Of a stretch of DNA of 64,000 nt, positions 33,370-42,748 are shown piece by piece (position 1 is the first letter of the stretch; every line of letters starts with the position of its first letter). This stretch comes from Bradyrhizobium manausense. Lineage in GTDB: Bacteria; Pseudomonadota; Alphaproteobacteria; Rhizobiales; Xanthobacteraceae. The stretch lies in contig NZ_JAFCJI010000001.1 of NCBI RefSeq assembly GCF_018131105.1, positions 3,570,001 through 3,634,000 on the forward strand. The letters are read 5' to 3'. The translations under genes were made by a program, and so were the position numbers. The notes beneath the pieces are model-generated. The model was not told where the DNA came from, made no database searches, and saw only the letters and a program-made list of their open reading frames with translations.

Positions 33370-33400
33370 AAGGAGCGGGCACGGGACGCGAGAGGGGACA

Positions 33401-34276
33401 ATGTCCAATCTGTTCGATCTTCTGGTCGCGGGACTGGCCACCGGCGCGATCTATGCGCTGGTTGCGGTTGGCTTCACGTTGCTGTGGCAGACCTCGCAGA
33501 CCATCAATTTCGCGCAAGGCGAGTTCGTGATGCTGCCGGCGTTCCTGATGCTGGCCGCGATGCATGTCGGCGCGCCGTTCTGGCTCGCGATCATCCTTGG
33601 CATCCTGCTGTCGATGATCCTGCTGGGCCTCGCCTTCAAGATGCTGCTGGTCGATCCGATGATGCGCCATGGCGTGCTGCCGCTCGCGATCGCCACCATG
33701 GCGCTGGCGATCGGCATCAAGGAAGCCGTGAAGCAGTTCTTCAGCGCCGAGGCCTCACCCTTCCCCTCGATCGTGCCGACCGGCGACATCACCGTGCTCG
33801 GACACGTGGTCTCGCTGCAAAGCATCGGCGTGCTCGTCGTCGCCATCCTGGCCGTCTTCGGCCTGACCACGCTGCTCAACCGTACCTCGCTCGGTCACCA
33901 GATGCAGGCGGCAGCCCAAAACCCGACGGTCGCGCGAATCATCGGCGTGCCCGTCGAACGCATGATTCTGCTGACCTTCCTGATCAACGCCTTCCTGGTC
34001 GCGCTGGCCTCGCTCCTGATCACCCCGATCTATCTCGCCAAATTCTCCTCCGGTGAGGTGCTGGGCCAGGCCGCCTTCATCGCCGCGATCGTCGGTGGCT
34101 TCAACCAGGTGCGCGGCGCCATCGCCGGCGGCCTGCTGATCGGCGTGCTCGACAACCTCGCGGCCGCCTACATCTCGACGCAGTATCGCGCCGCCGTGCC
34201 GATGATCTTCCTGATCGCCGTCATCCTGTTCCGGCCGCAAGGACTGCTCGGCCGCGCCGAGGAGCGCACGGTATGA
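33401..34276 (+). CDS. livH: ABC transporter permease (LivH-like), shikimate module
   Basis: 291-aa permease with about eight helices; FDLLVAGLATGAIYALVAVGFTLLWQTSQTINFAQGEFVML is the LivH-type N-terminus and GGFNQVRGAIAGGLLIGVLDN the coupling region. It is the second gene of the importer run, its stop overlapping the LivM start (ATGA). The dedicated binding protein gene is upstream. Confidence 0.9.
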   Translation: MSNLFDLLVAGLATGAIYALVAVGFTLLWQTSQTINFAQGEFVMLPAFLMLAAMHVGAPFWLAIILGILLSMILLGLAFKMLLVDPMMRHGVLPLAIATMALAIGIKEAVKQFFSAEASPFPSIVPTGDITVLGHVVSLQSIGVLVVAILAVFGLTTLLNRTSLGHQMQAAAQNPTVARIIGVPVERMILLTFLINAFLVALASLLITPIYLAKFSSGEVLGQAAFIAAIVGGFNQVRGAIAGGLLIGVLDNLAAAYISTQYRAAVPMIFLIAVILFRPQGLLGRAEERTV

Positions 34277-35271
34277 GCGGCTTCGCCAAACCCCTGAAGA
34301 TCGCGCTCGGGCTCATCGTCATCGCGGGGCTGATCGCGATTCCCATGAACTTCAACCGCTACGGCCTGTTCATCCTGAGCCAATGGGCGGTGATGACCAT
34401 CGCCGCGATGGGGCTCAACCTCACGCTCGGCTATGCCGGCCAGGTCTCGCTGGCGCAAGGCGCTTTCGTCGGCATCGGCGCTTATGCCTCAGCGATCATG
34501 ACAACGCATGGCTGGCCGCTGCCGGCCGCGATCGTGGTGGCGATCGTGCTCGCCTTCGCGGTCGGCTGGGTGCTCGGCTACCCCGCGCTGCGCGTGCAGC
34601 ACCATTACCTCGCCTTCGTCACCCTCGCCTTCTCCACGCTCGCTTTCCTCGTGTTCCGCAACGAGAGCTGGCTGACGGGCGGCATCTATGGCATCTCCAA
34701 CATTCCGCGCCCTCATTTCTTCGGGATCGCGACCACCAAGCCGCTGCCGTTCTACTATGTCTGCCTCGGCTCGCTTGCGATCGTCTCACTGGCCATCTGG
34801 TGGCTGATCCGTTCGCCCTGGGGCCGGGCCTTCATGGCGCTGCGCGAAAATCCGCTGCGCGCGCAATCGCTCGGCATCGACACCCGCCGGTATACGCTGA
34901 TGGCGTTCGCGATCGGCTCGGCGCTCGGCGGCGTCGCCGGCGCGCTCTATGCGCCGCTGACGCAGTATATCGACCCCGTGCCGTTCAACTTGTCGCTCTC
35001 GCTCGATCTTCTGATGATGGTGATCGTCGGCGGCGCCGGCTTCTATTTCGGCCCGTTCCTGGGCGCGATGATCGCGGTGCTGCTGCCGGAATGGCTGCGC
35101 TTCACCGAAGGGTATTATCTGATGCTCTACGCGATCGCGGTGATGGGGCTCCTGGTCTGGTCGCCTACCGGCATTCTGGGAATCCTCGACCGCTATGTGG
35201 CCGAGCGCCGCACCAAGGCTGCGTCGGCTTTGCGGGCCGTCGCGAAATCGCGCCTGGAGACGGCGCAATGA
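34273..35271 (+). CDS. livM: ABC transporter permease (LivM-like), shikimate module
   Basis: 332-aa permease; NLTLGYAGQVSLAQGAFVGIGAY near residue 55 and GGAGFYFGPFLGAMIAVLLPEW near the end are LivM-typical. It overlaps the LivH gene by 4 bp at its start and the LivG gene by 4 bp at its end (ATGA), which indicates translational coupling along the run. Confidence 0.9.
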   Translation: MSGFAKPLKIALGLIVIAGLIAIPMNFNRYGLFILSQWAVMTIAAMGLNLTLGYAGQVSLAQGAFVGIGAYASAIMTTHGWPLPAAIVVAIVLAFAVGWVLGYPALRVQHHYLAFVTLAFSTLAFLVFRNESWLTGGIYGISNIPRPHFFGIATTKPLPFYYVCLGSLAIVSLAIWWLIRSPWGRAFMALRENPLRAQSLGIDTRRYTLMAFAIGSALGGVAGALYAPLTQYIDPVPFNLSLSLDLLMMVIVGGAGFYFGPFLGAMIAVLLPEWLRFTEGYYLMLYAIAVMGLLVWSPTGILGILDRYVAERRTKAASALRAVAKSRLETAQ

Positions 35272-36011
35272 GTGCGGTGCTCGAAGTCACAGACATCAGG
35301 AAGAGCTTTGGCGGCATCACTGCTGTCGACGGCGTTTCCTTCGACGTTCGCGAGGGCGAGATCCTCGGCCTGATCGGCCCGAACGGGTGCGGCAAGTCGA
35401 CCTTGTTCAATTGCATCCTCGGCCAGCTCACGCCGACGGGTGGCGAGGTCAAGCTCGACGGCAAGCTCGTCACCGGCCTGCGTCCAGCGGAACTCAACAA
35501 GCTCGGTGTCAGCCGCACGTTCCAGCTTCTGCAGGTATTCCCAAAACTCTCGGTGCGCGAGAATTTGATCCTCGCAGGACAGGAGCATCAGGGCAATATG
35601 GCCTCGCGCCTGGTCGGCCGTTCAGATGCCGGACTGACCGATGCAGCCAACCAGATGATCGGCTTCTTCAAGCTCGATCATCTCGCGGAAGAACCGGCCG
35701 GCGGCCTGTCCTACGGCCAGCAAAAGCTGCTCGATGCCGCCATGGCGTTCATGGGCGGCCCGCGCCTGGTGCTGCTCGACGAACCTGCCGGTGGCGTCAA
35801 TCCGACAATGTTGTCCGACCTCAAGGAGCGGCTGGTCGCGATCAATCGCGAAAGGAATGCCACCTTCGTCGTGATCGAGCACAACATGGAATTCGTGATG
35901 TCGCTGTGCTCGCGCGTGATGGTGATGGCGGAAGGCAAGGTGCTGGCCATGGGACGACCGGACGAGGTGCGCAAGAACCCCGCCGTGATCGAAGCCTATC
36001 TCGGGCATTAA
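35268..36011 (+). CDS. livG: ABC transporter ATP-binding protein (LivG-like), shikimate module
   Basis: 247 aa. The ATG at 35268 overlaps the LivM stop; a much longer in-frame ORF upstream is a shadow of LivM. Walker A GPNGCGKSTLFNCI, signature LSYGQQKLLDAAMAF, Walker B LVLLDEPAGGVNP, and the C-terminal GRPDEVRKNPAVIEAYLG tail typical of LivG. It pairs with the next ATPase to energise the importer. Confidence 0.92.
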   Translation: MSAVLEVTDIRKSFGGITAVDGVSFDVREGEILGLIGPNGCGKSTLFNCILGQLTPTGGEVKLDGKLVTGLRPAELNKLGVSRTFQLLQVFPKLSVRENLILAGQEHQGNMASRLVGRSDAGLTDAANQMIGFFKLDHLAEEPAGGLSYGQQKLLDAAMAFMGGPRLVLLDEPAGGVNPTMLSDLKERLVAINRERNATFVVIEHNMEFVMSLCSRVMVMAEGKVLAMGRPDEVRKNPAVIEAYLGH

Positions 36012-36023
36012 GGAGCGCGAGCC

Positions 36024-36761
36024 ATGAGCGATCCGATCCTTACGGTTCAAAATCTCGTCGGCGGCTACGGCAAGATGACGATCCTGAACGGCACGACCTT
36101 CTCGGTGCCGCCGGGCACAATCACCACGATCATCGGCCCCAACGGCGCCGGCAAGTCGACCGTATTCAAGGCGATCTTCGGCCTGTTGAAGCTGCGCGAT
36201 GGCAAGATCAGCTTTGCGGGTCGCGACGTCACGAATTTGAGCCAGCGCGCGCTGCTCAATGCCGGCATCTGCTACGTGCCGCAGGGCCGCAACATCTTTC
36301 CGGAGTTATCAGTTCGCAGCAATATCGAGCTCGGCGGCGTCTCCGCCGGGAAGGGCATCGACCTGCCGACGCGGATCGAAGCCGCGCTCGACTTGTTTCC
36401 GGCGCTCCGCCGCAAGTCGGCCCAACAGGCGTCGACGCTTTCGGGCGGTGAGCAGAAGCAGCTCGAGATCGCCCGTTCGCTGCTGCTGGAGCCAAAGCTG
36501 GTTCTGATCGACGAGCCCTCGATCGGCCTCTCCCCGCTGATGGTGCAGCAGACATTCGACATCCTCAAAGGCCTGCGAGACCGCGGCGTCACCATCCTCA
36601 TGATCGAACAGAACGCGCGCTCGGCGCTGGAGATCTCGGACATCGGCATCGTGCTCGAGCTCGGCCAGACCCGCATGGTCGACAAGGCGGAGCGCATCCT
36701 GAATGATCCCCGCATCGGCCAGCTCTTCCTCGGCGGCGCCATGGAGGAGAGCGCGGCATGA
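36024..36761 (+). CDS. livF: ABC transporter ATP-binding protein (LivF-like), shikimate module
   Basis: 245 aa. Walker A GPNGAGKSTVFKAI, signature LSGGEQKQLEIARSL, Walker B LVLIDEPSIGLSP, then ILMIEQNARSALEIS (H-loop region). It lies 12 bp after LivG with an SD (AAGGAG), and its end overlaps the Gfo/Idh gene by 4 bp. This overlap ties the transporter to the metabolic genes downstream. Confidence 0.92.
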   Translation: MSDPILTVQNLVGGYGKMTILNGTTFSVPPGTITTIIGPNGAGKSTVFKAIFGLLKLRDGKISFAGRDVTNLSQRALLNAGICYVPQGRNIFPELSVRSNIELGGVSAGKGIDLPTRIEAALDLFPALRRKSAQQASTLSGGEQKQLEIARSLLLEPKLVLIDEPSIGLSPLMVQQTFDILKGLRDRGVTILMIEQNARSALEISDIGIVLELGQTRMVDKAERILNDPRIGQLFLGGAMEESAA

Positions 36762-37816
36762 GCGCGCCCATGCGCATCGCAATTGCCGGTGCCGGCCTGA
36801 TCGGCCGCCGCCATGTCGAATTGATCGACGCTGCGCCGGATTGCGTGCTGGCCGGCATTGCCGACCCTTCGCCCGCAGCGAAAGAGTTTGCGCGGACGCT
36901 CAACACGTCCTGGCGTGCGGATCACCGCGCGCTGCTGGCGGACGAGAAGCCCGACGGCCTGATCATCGCCTCGCCGAACGCGCTGCATTTCCAGATGGCG
37001 CTCGACTGCGCGCAGGCCGGCGTGCCGGCGCTGATCGAGAAGCCGGTGACCGACACCGTCGCGGCCGCACAACGCTTGTGCACGGCCGTCAAACGGAGCG
37101 ACGTGCCGATGCTTGTCGGCCATCATCGCCGCCACAATCCCATCATCAAGGCCGCGCGTGGGGCGGTGACGAGCGGCAGACTCGGCCAGCTCACCGCTGT
37201 GGTCGGGTTGTGGCTGCTGAAAAAGCCTGATGATTACTTTGATGTGGCATGGCGGCGCGAGCATGGTGGCGGTCCGCTGCTCATCAACCTCATTCATGAC
37301 ATCGACAATCTCCGCTTCATCTGCGGGGAGATCACCGAGGTGCAGGCACTGACCTCGAACAAGGTTCGGGGCTTCGCCGTCGAGGACACCGCTGCATTGC
37401 TGCTGCGGTTCGCCAACGGCGCGCTGGGGACGGTAACCGTGTCGGACGCAACTCCGGCGCCATGGAGCTGGGAGCTCGCATCCGGCGAGAACGCTGCGTA
37501 CCCCAAGCAAGACCAACCCTGTTACATTTTCTCCGGCACCGCCGGCTCGCTGTCGGTACCGAACATGGAGCTGTGGTCCTATACGCAACAGCCCGGCTGG
37601 CACGCGCCGTTGTCGCGCGCGACCATCGCACCGCCGGCATTCGATCCGCTCGCCGAGCAGCTCCGGCATTTCTGCGCGGTGATCGCAGGCCGCGAACAGC
37701 CACTCATCTCAGTTGAAGATGCGATGGGGACGCTCGCGGTCGTCGAAGCCGTCAGCAAAGCCGCGCGTACGGGCCAAAAAATATCTCCGGGCCGTCTCAT
37801 GGAGCAGGCAGCATGA
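36758..37816 (+). CDS. Gfo/Idh/MocA family oxidoreductase
   Basis: 352 aa. The nucleotide-binding loop GAGLIGRRHVELID (residues 10-23), the EKPVTDTVAAAQRL segment with the lysine of the EKP motif, and the family's C-terminal sheet domain are visible. Members oxidise or reduce sugars, inositols and cyclitols. Lying between the importer and dehydroshikimate dehydratase genes with 4-bp overlaps on both sides, it probably acts on a cyclic polyol acid such as quinate or a relative. That is inference. Confidence 0.85.
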   Translation: MSAPMRIAIAGAGLIGRRHVELIDAAPDCVLAGIADPSPAAKEFARTLNTSWRADHRALLADEKPDGLIIASPNALHFQMALDCAQAGVPALIEKPVTDTVAAAQRLCTAVKRSDVPMLVGHHRRHNPIIKAARGAVTSGRLGQLTAVVGLWLLKKPDDYFDVAWRREHGGGPLLINLIHDIDNLRFICGEITEVQALTSNKVRGFAVEDTAALLLRFANGALGTVTVSDATPAPWSWELASGENAAYPKQDQPCYIFSGTAGSLSVPNMELWSYTQQPGWHAPLSRATIAPPAFDPLAEQLRHFCAVIAGREQPLISVEDAMGTLAVVEAVSKAARTGQKISPGRLMEQAA

Positions 37817-39684
37817 ACAAGCGCTCGATCGCAACCGTCTCTCTTTCAGGCCCCCTCGACGAAAAACTGCGCGCCATCGCATCCGCCGGCTTCGAAGCGG
37901 TCGAGATCTTCGAGAACGATCTGTTGTCGTTCGGTGCAGGTCCGCGCGACATCGCAAAGCTCTGCAAGGACCTCAATCTCGAGATCTGCGCGTTCCAGCC
38001 GTTCCGCGATTTCGAGGGCATGCCGGAGCCGCAGCGCTCACGCAACTTCGCCCGGGCCGAGCGGAAGTTCGACCTGATGCAGGAGCTCGGCACCGATCTG
38101 CTGCTGATCTGCTCCAACGTGTCGCCTGCCTCGCTCGGCGGCATCGACCGCGCGGCCGATGATTTTCGCGAGCTCGGCGATCGCGCCGCCAAGCGGGGCT
38201 TGCGCGTCGGCTACGAGGCACTGGCCTGGGGGCGGCATGTCAACGACTACCGTGACGCCTGGGAGATCGTGAGGCGCGCTGATCATCCCGCGATCGGCGT
38301 GATCCTCGACAGCTTTCACGCGCTGGCGCCCGGCTTCCCGGTCCGCGCCATGGCCTCGATCCCCGGCGACAAGATCTTTCTTGTGCAATTGGCCGACGCC
38401 CCCAAGCTCGAGCTCGACATCTTGTCGTGGAGCCGCCACTTCCGTTCCTTTCCTGGCCAGGGCGATCTGCCGGTCGTCGAATTCATGCAGGCGATCGCCG
38501 CGACCGGCTATGCCGGGCCATGGTCGCTGGAGATCTTCAACGACCAGTTCCGCGCGGGCTCGGCGGCGCAGACCGCCGTCGACGGCCTGCGCTCGCTGAT
38601 CTTGTTGCAGGACCAGCTCGCCCCGTACTGGCCAAAGCTCGTCGGCGAGCCCCTGGCGCCAAAGGCCAAGAGCAGCGGCACCGGCTTTATCGAGTTCGCG
38701 GTCAACGAGACCAAGGCCGGCGAGCTCGCGCATCTGTTTTCACAGCTCGGCTTCCGCAAGACCGGCAGGCATCGCAGCAAGGCGGTGGAGCGCTGGTCGC
38801 AAGGCAAGGTCGAACTCGTGATCAACTCCGAGACCGACGGCTTTGCGCATTCGCATTACGTCACGCACGGCCCCGGCGTCTGCGCCATCGCGCTCGATGT
38901 CGACAATGCCGGCCTTGCCATGCAGCGGGCCGAAACGCTGAAGGCGCGCACCTTCTATCAGCCGGTCGGACCGGGCGAGCTGGAGATTCCTGCGATCCAC
39001 GGCGTCGGCGGCAGCCTTCTTTATTTTCTCGACCAGGCCGGCAGGAACTGGGACACGGATTTTGAGCCAGTGACGAGCGACACAAGTGCCGATGCGCTGC
39101 TCGCGGTCGATCATATCGCGCAGTCGATGCCCTATGACGAGATGCTGTCGTGGCTGCTGTTCTACACCGGCATCCTCGACCTGAAGCGGCTGCCGCAGAT
39201 GGAGATCGCGGACCCCCGCGGCCTCGTGCAGAGCCAGGCCCTCATCAATGGCGACCAGAGCCTGCGCTTCGTCGTCAACGGCTCCTCCGCCAACCGCACG
39301 CTGCCGGCCCGCTTCATCTCGGAGTTTTTCGGTTCAGGCGTGCAGCATGTCGCCTTTGCGTGCGAGGATATCTTCGCCACCGTCGCCGCGATGCGTGCGC
39401 GCGGCGCGGACTTCCTGGATATCCCCGGTAATTATTACGACGACATCGAAGCCAAATACGACCTGGCGCCCGATGTCATGGCAAAGCTCCGCGCCAACCA
39501 CATCCTCTACGATCGCGAGGGTGATGGCGAATTCTTCCAGGTCTATACGCACATTTTCGACGAGCGCTTCTTCTTCGAGATCGTCGAGCGGCGGAGCTAT
39601 CAGGGTTTCGGCGCGCCCAATGCCGGCATCAGGCTGGCGGCGCAGGCGCGCGAGGTGCGGCCTGCGAGCATGCCGCGGGCGTAG
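37813..39684 (+). CDS. quiC: 3-dehydroshikimate dehydratase fused to HPPD-like domain
   Basis: 623-aa two-domain enzyme. The N-terminal half (about 1-280) is a sugar-isomerase-like TIM barrel with the metal ligands E135, D166, Q192 and E240 (RVGYEALAW, VILDSFHAL, FLVQLADAP, SLEIFND), the pattern of bacterial QuiC. The C-terminal half (about 290-600) is 4-hydroxyphenylpyruvate-dioxygenase-like, with metal-type residues in AVDHIAQSMP, GVQHVAFACEDIF and FFEIVERR. The reaction is 3-dehydroshikimate to protocatechuate and water; the role of the second domain is unclear. It is the last gene of the shikimate run. Confidence 0.92.
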   Translation: MNKRSIATVSLSGPLDEKLRAIASAGFEAVEIFENDLLSFGAGPRDIAKLCKDLNLEICAFQPFRDFEGMPEPQRSRNFARAERKFDLMQELGTDLLLICSNVSPASLGGIDRAADDFRELGDRAAKRGLRVGYEALAWGRHVNDYRDAWEIVRRADHPAIGVILDSFHALAPGFPVRAMASIPGDKIFLVQLADAPKLELDILSWSRHFRSFPGQGDLPVVEFMQAIAATGYAGPWSLEIFNDQFRAGSAAQTAVDGLRSLILLQDQLAPYWPKLVGEPLAPKAKSSGTGFIEFAVNETKAGELAHLFSQLGFRKTGRHRSKAVERWSQGKVELVINSETDGFAHSHYVTHGPGVCAIALDVDNAGLAMQRAETLKARTFYQPVGPGELEIPAIHGVGGSLLYFLDQAGRNWDTDFEPVTSDTSADALLAVDHIAQSMPYDEMLSWLLFYTGILDLKRLPQMEIADPRGLVQSQALINGDQSLRFVVNGSSANRTLPARFISEFFGSGVQHVAFACEDIFATVAAMRARGADFLDIPGNYYDDIEAKYDLAPDVMAKLRANHILYDREGDGEFFQVYTHIFDERFFFEIVERRSYQGFGAPNAGIRLAAQAREVRPASMPRA

Positions 39685-39696
39685 GCTCCAGCCACC

Positions 39697-39784
39697 CCGT
39701 CATCGCGAGGAGCGCAGCGAAGAACCGATTCAGAATCCCTTCGCGGGAAGATTCTGGGTGGCTTCGCTACGCACGCAATGACGG
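39697..39784. repeat. 88-bp palindromic repeat, copy 3
   Basis: CCGTCATCGCGAGGAGC ... CGCAATGACGG, between the convergent ends of the dehydratase and binding-protein genes. Same family as 21950, 24191 and 46024. Confidence 0.8.
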
Positions 39785-39863
39785 AGGGAGAGCCCCTCTC
39801 CCCGCATCCGCCTCCGCCAAAGCTTCGGCGAGACAGGCGCATGGAGAGGGAGCGAGCAAAGCT

Positions 39864-41036
39864 TCACTTCATCGGGCACTTGTCGTGGAAACGATCCTGG
39901 TCGTTCTCCACGATGGTCGCAACCGTCTTCAGCGAGAGCTGGCCTTCACCGTCCTTGACCACGTCCTGGAGATAGAAGTTCTGCACCGGGATGTGGTTCT
40001 TGCCGTATTTGAAGGGACCGCGCAGCGACTTGAAGTTGGCCTTCTCCATCTCGGCCTTCATCGCATCCTTCTTGCTGGTGTCGCCCTTCACCGCGACGAC
40101 CGCGCTGTTGATGAGCTGGGCGGCGTCATAGGCTTGCGCGCCGTAATAGGTCGGGCGCAGGCCGGTGTACTTCTTGCGGTAGTCGGCGACGAAGCGCTTG
40201 TTCTGCTCGTTGGGCAGGTCGTTGACCCATTCCTGCGCGCCGGGAACGCCCAGCGCGTTATCCTTCTGCAGCGGCAGCGACAGCTCGTCGACGGTGAACG
40301 CCGTGTAGAGCGGCATCGTGCTCTTCAGGCCCGCCTGCGCGTACTGATTGAGGAACTGGACGCCGGCCGCACCGGGATAGAACACGAAGATCGACTCCGC
40401 GCCCGAGGCGCGCGCCTTCGAGAGTTCGGCGGAGAAATCTAGCTGGCTCGGCCAGACCGTGTATTCCTCGCCCTTGACCTCACCCTTGAACGTGCTCTTC
40501 ACGCCCGCCAGCATGTCCTTTCCAGCCGCGTAGTTCGGGCCGATCAGGAACACACTCTTGACGCCCTTCTGGTTCATGTAGAGGCCCATGGCGGCGGGCG
40601 TCTGGTCGTTCTGCCACGAGGTCGAGAACACGTAAGGCGAGCACAGCTCACCGGCGAGCTGCGACGGACCTGCATTCGCCGAGATCAGAATGGTCTGCGA
40701 GTCCACCGCGGTCTTGAGCGAGGCGAGCAGCACGTTCGACCAGATGTAGCCGACGAGGAAGTCGACCTTGTCGGACTGCACCAACTTCTCGGTCTTCTGC
40801 TTGCCGACATCAGGCTTCTGGCCATCGTCCTCGTAGATCACCTCGACCGGCTTGCCGTCCATCTTGCGGCCCATGTGGTCGAGTGCGAGCTCGAAGGAAT
40901 TGCGCATGTCGTTACCGATCACGGCGGTCGGGCCGCTGAAGGTCGAAACGAAACCGATCTTGATGGTGTCGCCGGCGAAAGCCGGGCTTGCCAGCACCAG
41001 CGCCGCTGCGCCCGCCAGCCAGAATGTCGTCCTCAT
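39864..41036 (-). CDS. Orphan ABC substrate-binding protein (aromatic-acid type)
   Basis: 390 aa (start MRTTFWLAGAAAL, cleavage near SPAFAGD). A Peripla_BP_6 protein with IKIGFVSTFSGPTAVIGNDM at the mature N-terminus and a C-terminal ENDQDRFHDKCPMK. It resembles binding proteins for phenylpropanoids such as those of Rhodopseudomonas (family knowledge). No permease or ATPase gene is adjacent. It could serve the livHMGF set at 24-27.6 kb, which has no binding protein. It is divergent from NDH-2. Confidence 0.85.
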   Translation of the reverse strand: MRTTFWLAGAAALVLASPAFAGDTIKIGFVSTFSGPTAVIGNDMRNSFELALDHMGRKMDGKPVEVIYEDDGQKPDVGKQKTEKLVQSDKVDFLVGYIWSNVLLASLKTAVDSQTILISANAGPSQLAGELCSPYVFSTSWQNDQTPAAMGLYMNQKGVKSVFLIGPNYAAGKDMLAGVKSTFKGEVKGEEYTVWPSQLDFSAELSKARASGAESIFVFYPGAAGVQFLNQYAQAGLKSTMPLYTAFTVDELSLPLQKDNALGVPGAQEWVNDLPNEQNKRFVADYRKKYTGLRPTYYGAQAYDAAQLINSAVVAVKGDTSKKDAMKAEMEKANFKSLRGPFKYGKNHIPVQNFYLQDVVKDGEGQLSLKTVATIVENDQDRFHDKCPMK

Positions 41037-41359
41037 AACCACTCCCCTCCTTATTATTGATCCCGGAAACGGGGTCATCGCCGCCCCGGGCCTGTCTCTA
41101 TTGAACGCAAAATCCGTCGCGCCGCCAATGGCTCAGCGCCCGCCCCTGCACCATATTTCGCCCCAAACCGGGATGGCAAGAAATATAGTTCTACTCACTT
41201 CGGCCGAGGCCGGCAAAAAGGTCGGCCGTGGTGCTGCGGCGCTTTTTCGCGGCAGATCGATACATCAGGCCTATTCCCCGATTGATGACGGCTATTGGAC
41301 CACGGCGCCCAATCCGCTCTTAAATGAGTGAGAGCAGCAGCGAGATTCGAGGGTGCATC
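41037..41359. other. Divergent intergenic region without recognised sites
   Basis: About 320 bp between the orphan binding-protein gene and ndh. It must hold both promoters. I see an imperfect hairpin near 41060-41080 (CCCG gaaa CGGG) and GC-rich inverted stretches around 41200-41230, but no motif I can assign. Confidence 0.5.
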
Positions 41360-42622
41360 ATGGCCACAACTCCCCATCGTGTCGTCATCGTCGGCGCCGG
41401 CTTCGGCGGGCTGGAGACGACCCACCGGCTCGCAGGCAGCCCGGTCGAGATCACGCTGATCGACCGACGCAACCATCATCTGTTTCAACCGCTGCTCTAT
41501 CAGGTCGCGACCGCATCGCTCTCGACCAGCGAAATCGCCTGGCCGGTCCGCCATCTCATGCGCGACAGGCGCGAAGTGACGACACTGTTTGCGACCGTGA
41601 GCGGCGTCGATGCCGCGCGCCGATGCGTGCTGATCGATGACGGCAGCGAGGTGCCCTATGACACCCTCGTGCTCGCGACCGGCGCGCGCCACGCCTATTT
41701 CGGTCATGACGAATGGGAAACGTGGGCACCGGGCCTGAAGACCCTGGAGGACGCGACCACGCTGCGCCGTCACATCCTGGTGGCGTTCGAGCGCGCCGAG
41801 CGCGAGACCGATCCGGCGAGGCGCGCCGCGCGGCTGACCTTTGTGATCATCGGCGCCGGCCCGACCGGCGTCGAACTCGCCGGCACCATCGCCGAGATGG
41901 CGCATCACACCTTGCCCGGTGATTTCCGCAACATCGACACGACCAAGGCGCGCGTCGTGCTGATCGAGGCTGGCCCGCGCGTGCTCGCCGGATTTCCGGA
42001 TGAGCTCTCGGCCTACGCGCAGGCCTCGCTCGAAAAAATCGGCGTCGAGGTCGTACTGGGTCAGGCGGTGACTGACATCAATCGCGAGGGCGTTGTCTTC
42101 GGTGGCACACGGCTCGATGCAAAGACACGGATCTGGGCCGCCGGCGTGCGGGCCTCACCTGCAGCCGAATGGCTGGGCGCACCGAGCGATCGTGCGGGCC
42201 GCGTGCAGGTCGAAGACGATTTGAGCATTCCCGGTCATCCCGAGATCTTTGCGATTGGCGATACCGTTGTGATCAACGCCTGGGACGGCAAACCGGTGCC
42301 TGGCATCGCACCGGCGGCCAAGCAGCAGGGCAAGCATGTCGCCGAGACCATCAAGGCGCGCTTGCGCAGTGCGGCCACCGGTCCGTTTCGCTACAAGCAC
42401 TCCGGCAGTCTCGCCCAGATCGGCAAGCGGCTCGCGGTAATCGACTTCGGCAAGGTCAAACTGCGCGGTACCATCGCATGGTGGATCTGGGGCATCGCCC
42501 ACATCTACTTCCTGATCGGCCTCCGCCACCGCCTCAGCGTCGCGCTGAGCTGGCTGTGGATCTACGCTCGGGACCAGCGGGCGGCGCGGCTGATCACGCA
42601 GGGGAGCAGCAAGGTGGTGTAA
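41360..42622 (+). CDS. ndh: Type II NADH dehydrogenase (NDH-2)
   Basis: 420-aa single-subunit flavoenzyme passing electrons from NADH to quinone without proton pumping. It has the FAD loop VVIVGAGFGGLETTHRL at the start, the second dinucleotide loop VIIGAGPTGVELAGTIAEM (about residue 160), the FAD-binding IFAIGDTVV late motif, and a C-terminal amphipathic or hydrophobic anchor (WWIWGIAHIYFLIGLRHRLS). The ATG at 41360 begins the conserved fold; a longer ORF has no similarity. It is a single-gene unit, convergent with the next binding protein. Confidence 0.92.
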   Translation: MATTPHRVVIVGAGFGGLETTHRLAGSPVEITLIDRRNHHLFQPLLYQVATASLSTSEIAWPVRHLMRDRREVTTLFATVSGVDAARRCVLIDDGSEVPYDTLVLATGARHAYFGHDEWETWAPGLKTLEDATTLRRHILVAFERAERETDPARRAARLTFVIIGAGPTGVELAGTIAEMAHHTLPGDFRNIDTTKARVVLIEAGPRVLAGFPDELSAYAQASLEKIGVEVVLGQAVTDINREGVVFGGTRLDAKTRIWAAGVRASPAAEWLGAPSDRAGRVQVEDDLSIPGHPEIFAIGDTVVINAWDGKPVPGIAPAAKQQGKHVAETIKARLRSAATGPFRYKHSGSLAQIGKRLAVIDFGKVKLRGTIAWWIWGIAHIYFLIGLRHRLSVALSWLWIYARDQRAARLITQGSSKVV

Positions 42623-42630
42623 GTACTCCG

Positions 42631-42746
42631 CTCGTGTCCCGGACGCGGCGCGGCACGAAATGACGCGTCGCAGAGCTGGGACCCAGAAGCTGTGGACCCC
42701 GGCTCTGCAGCGCAGGGCTACGCGCCGCACTGCGTCCGGGCACGAG
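42631..42746. repeat. 116-bp palindromic repeat of a second family
   Basis: Outer arms CTCGTGTCCCGGACGC (42631-42646) and GCGTCCGGGCACGAG (42732-42746), almost perfect inverted copies. It fills the gap between the convergent ends of ndh and the next gene and may act as a terminator for both. Confidence 0.75.
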
Positions 42747-42748
42747 AC

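Noticed and set aside
34383..35267. N-terminal extension of the LivG ORF
   Set aside because: The extension runs inside LivM in another frame; the ATGA overlap at 35268 gives the natural start.
36272..37669. 465-codon minus-strand ORF over livF and the Gfo/Idh gene
   Set aside because: Antisense shadow of two coupled genes with strong motifs.
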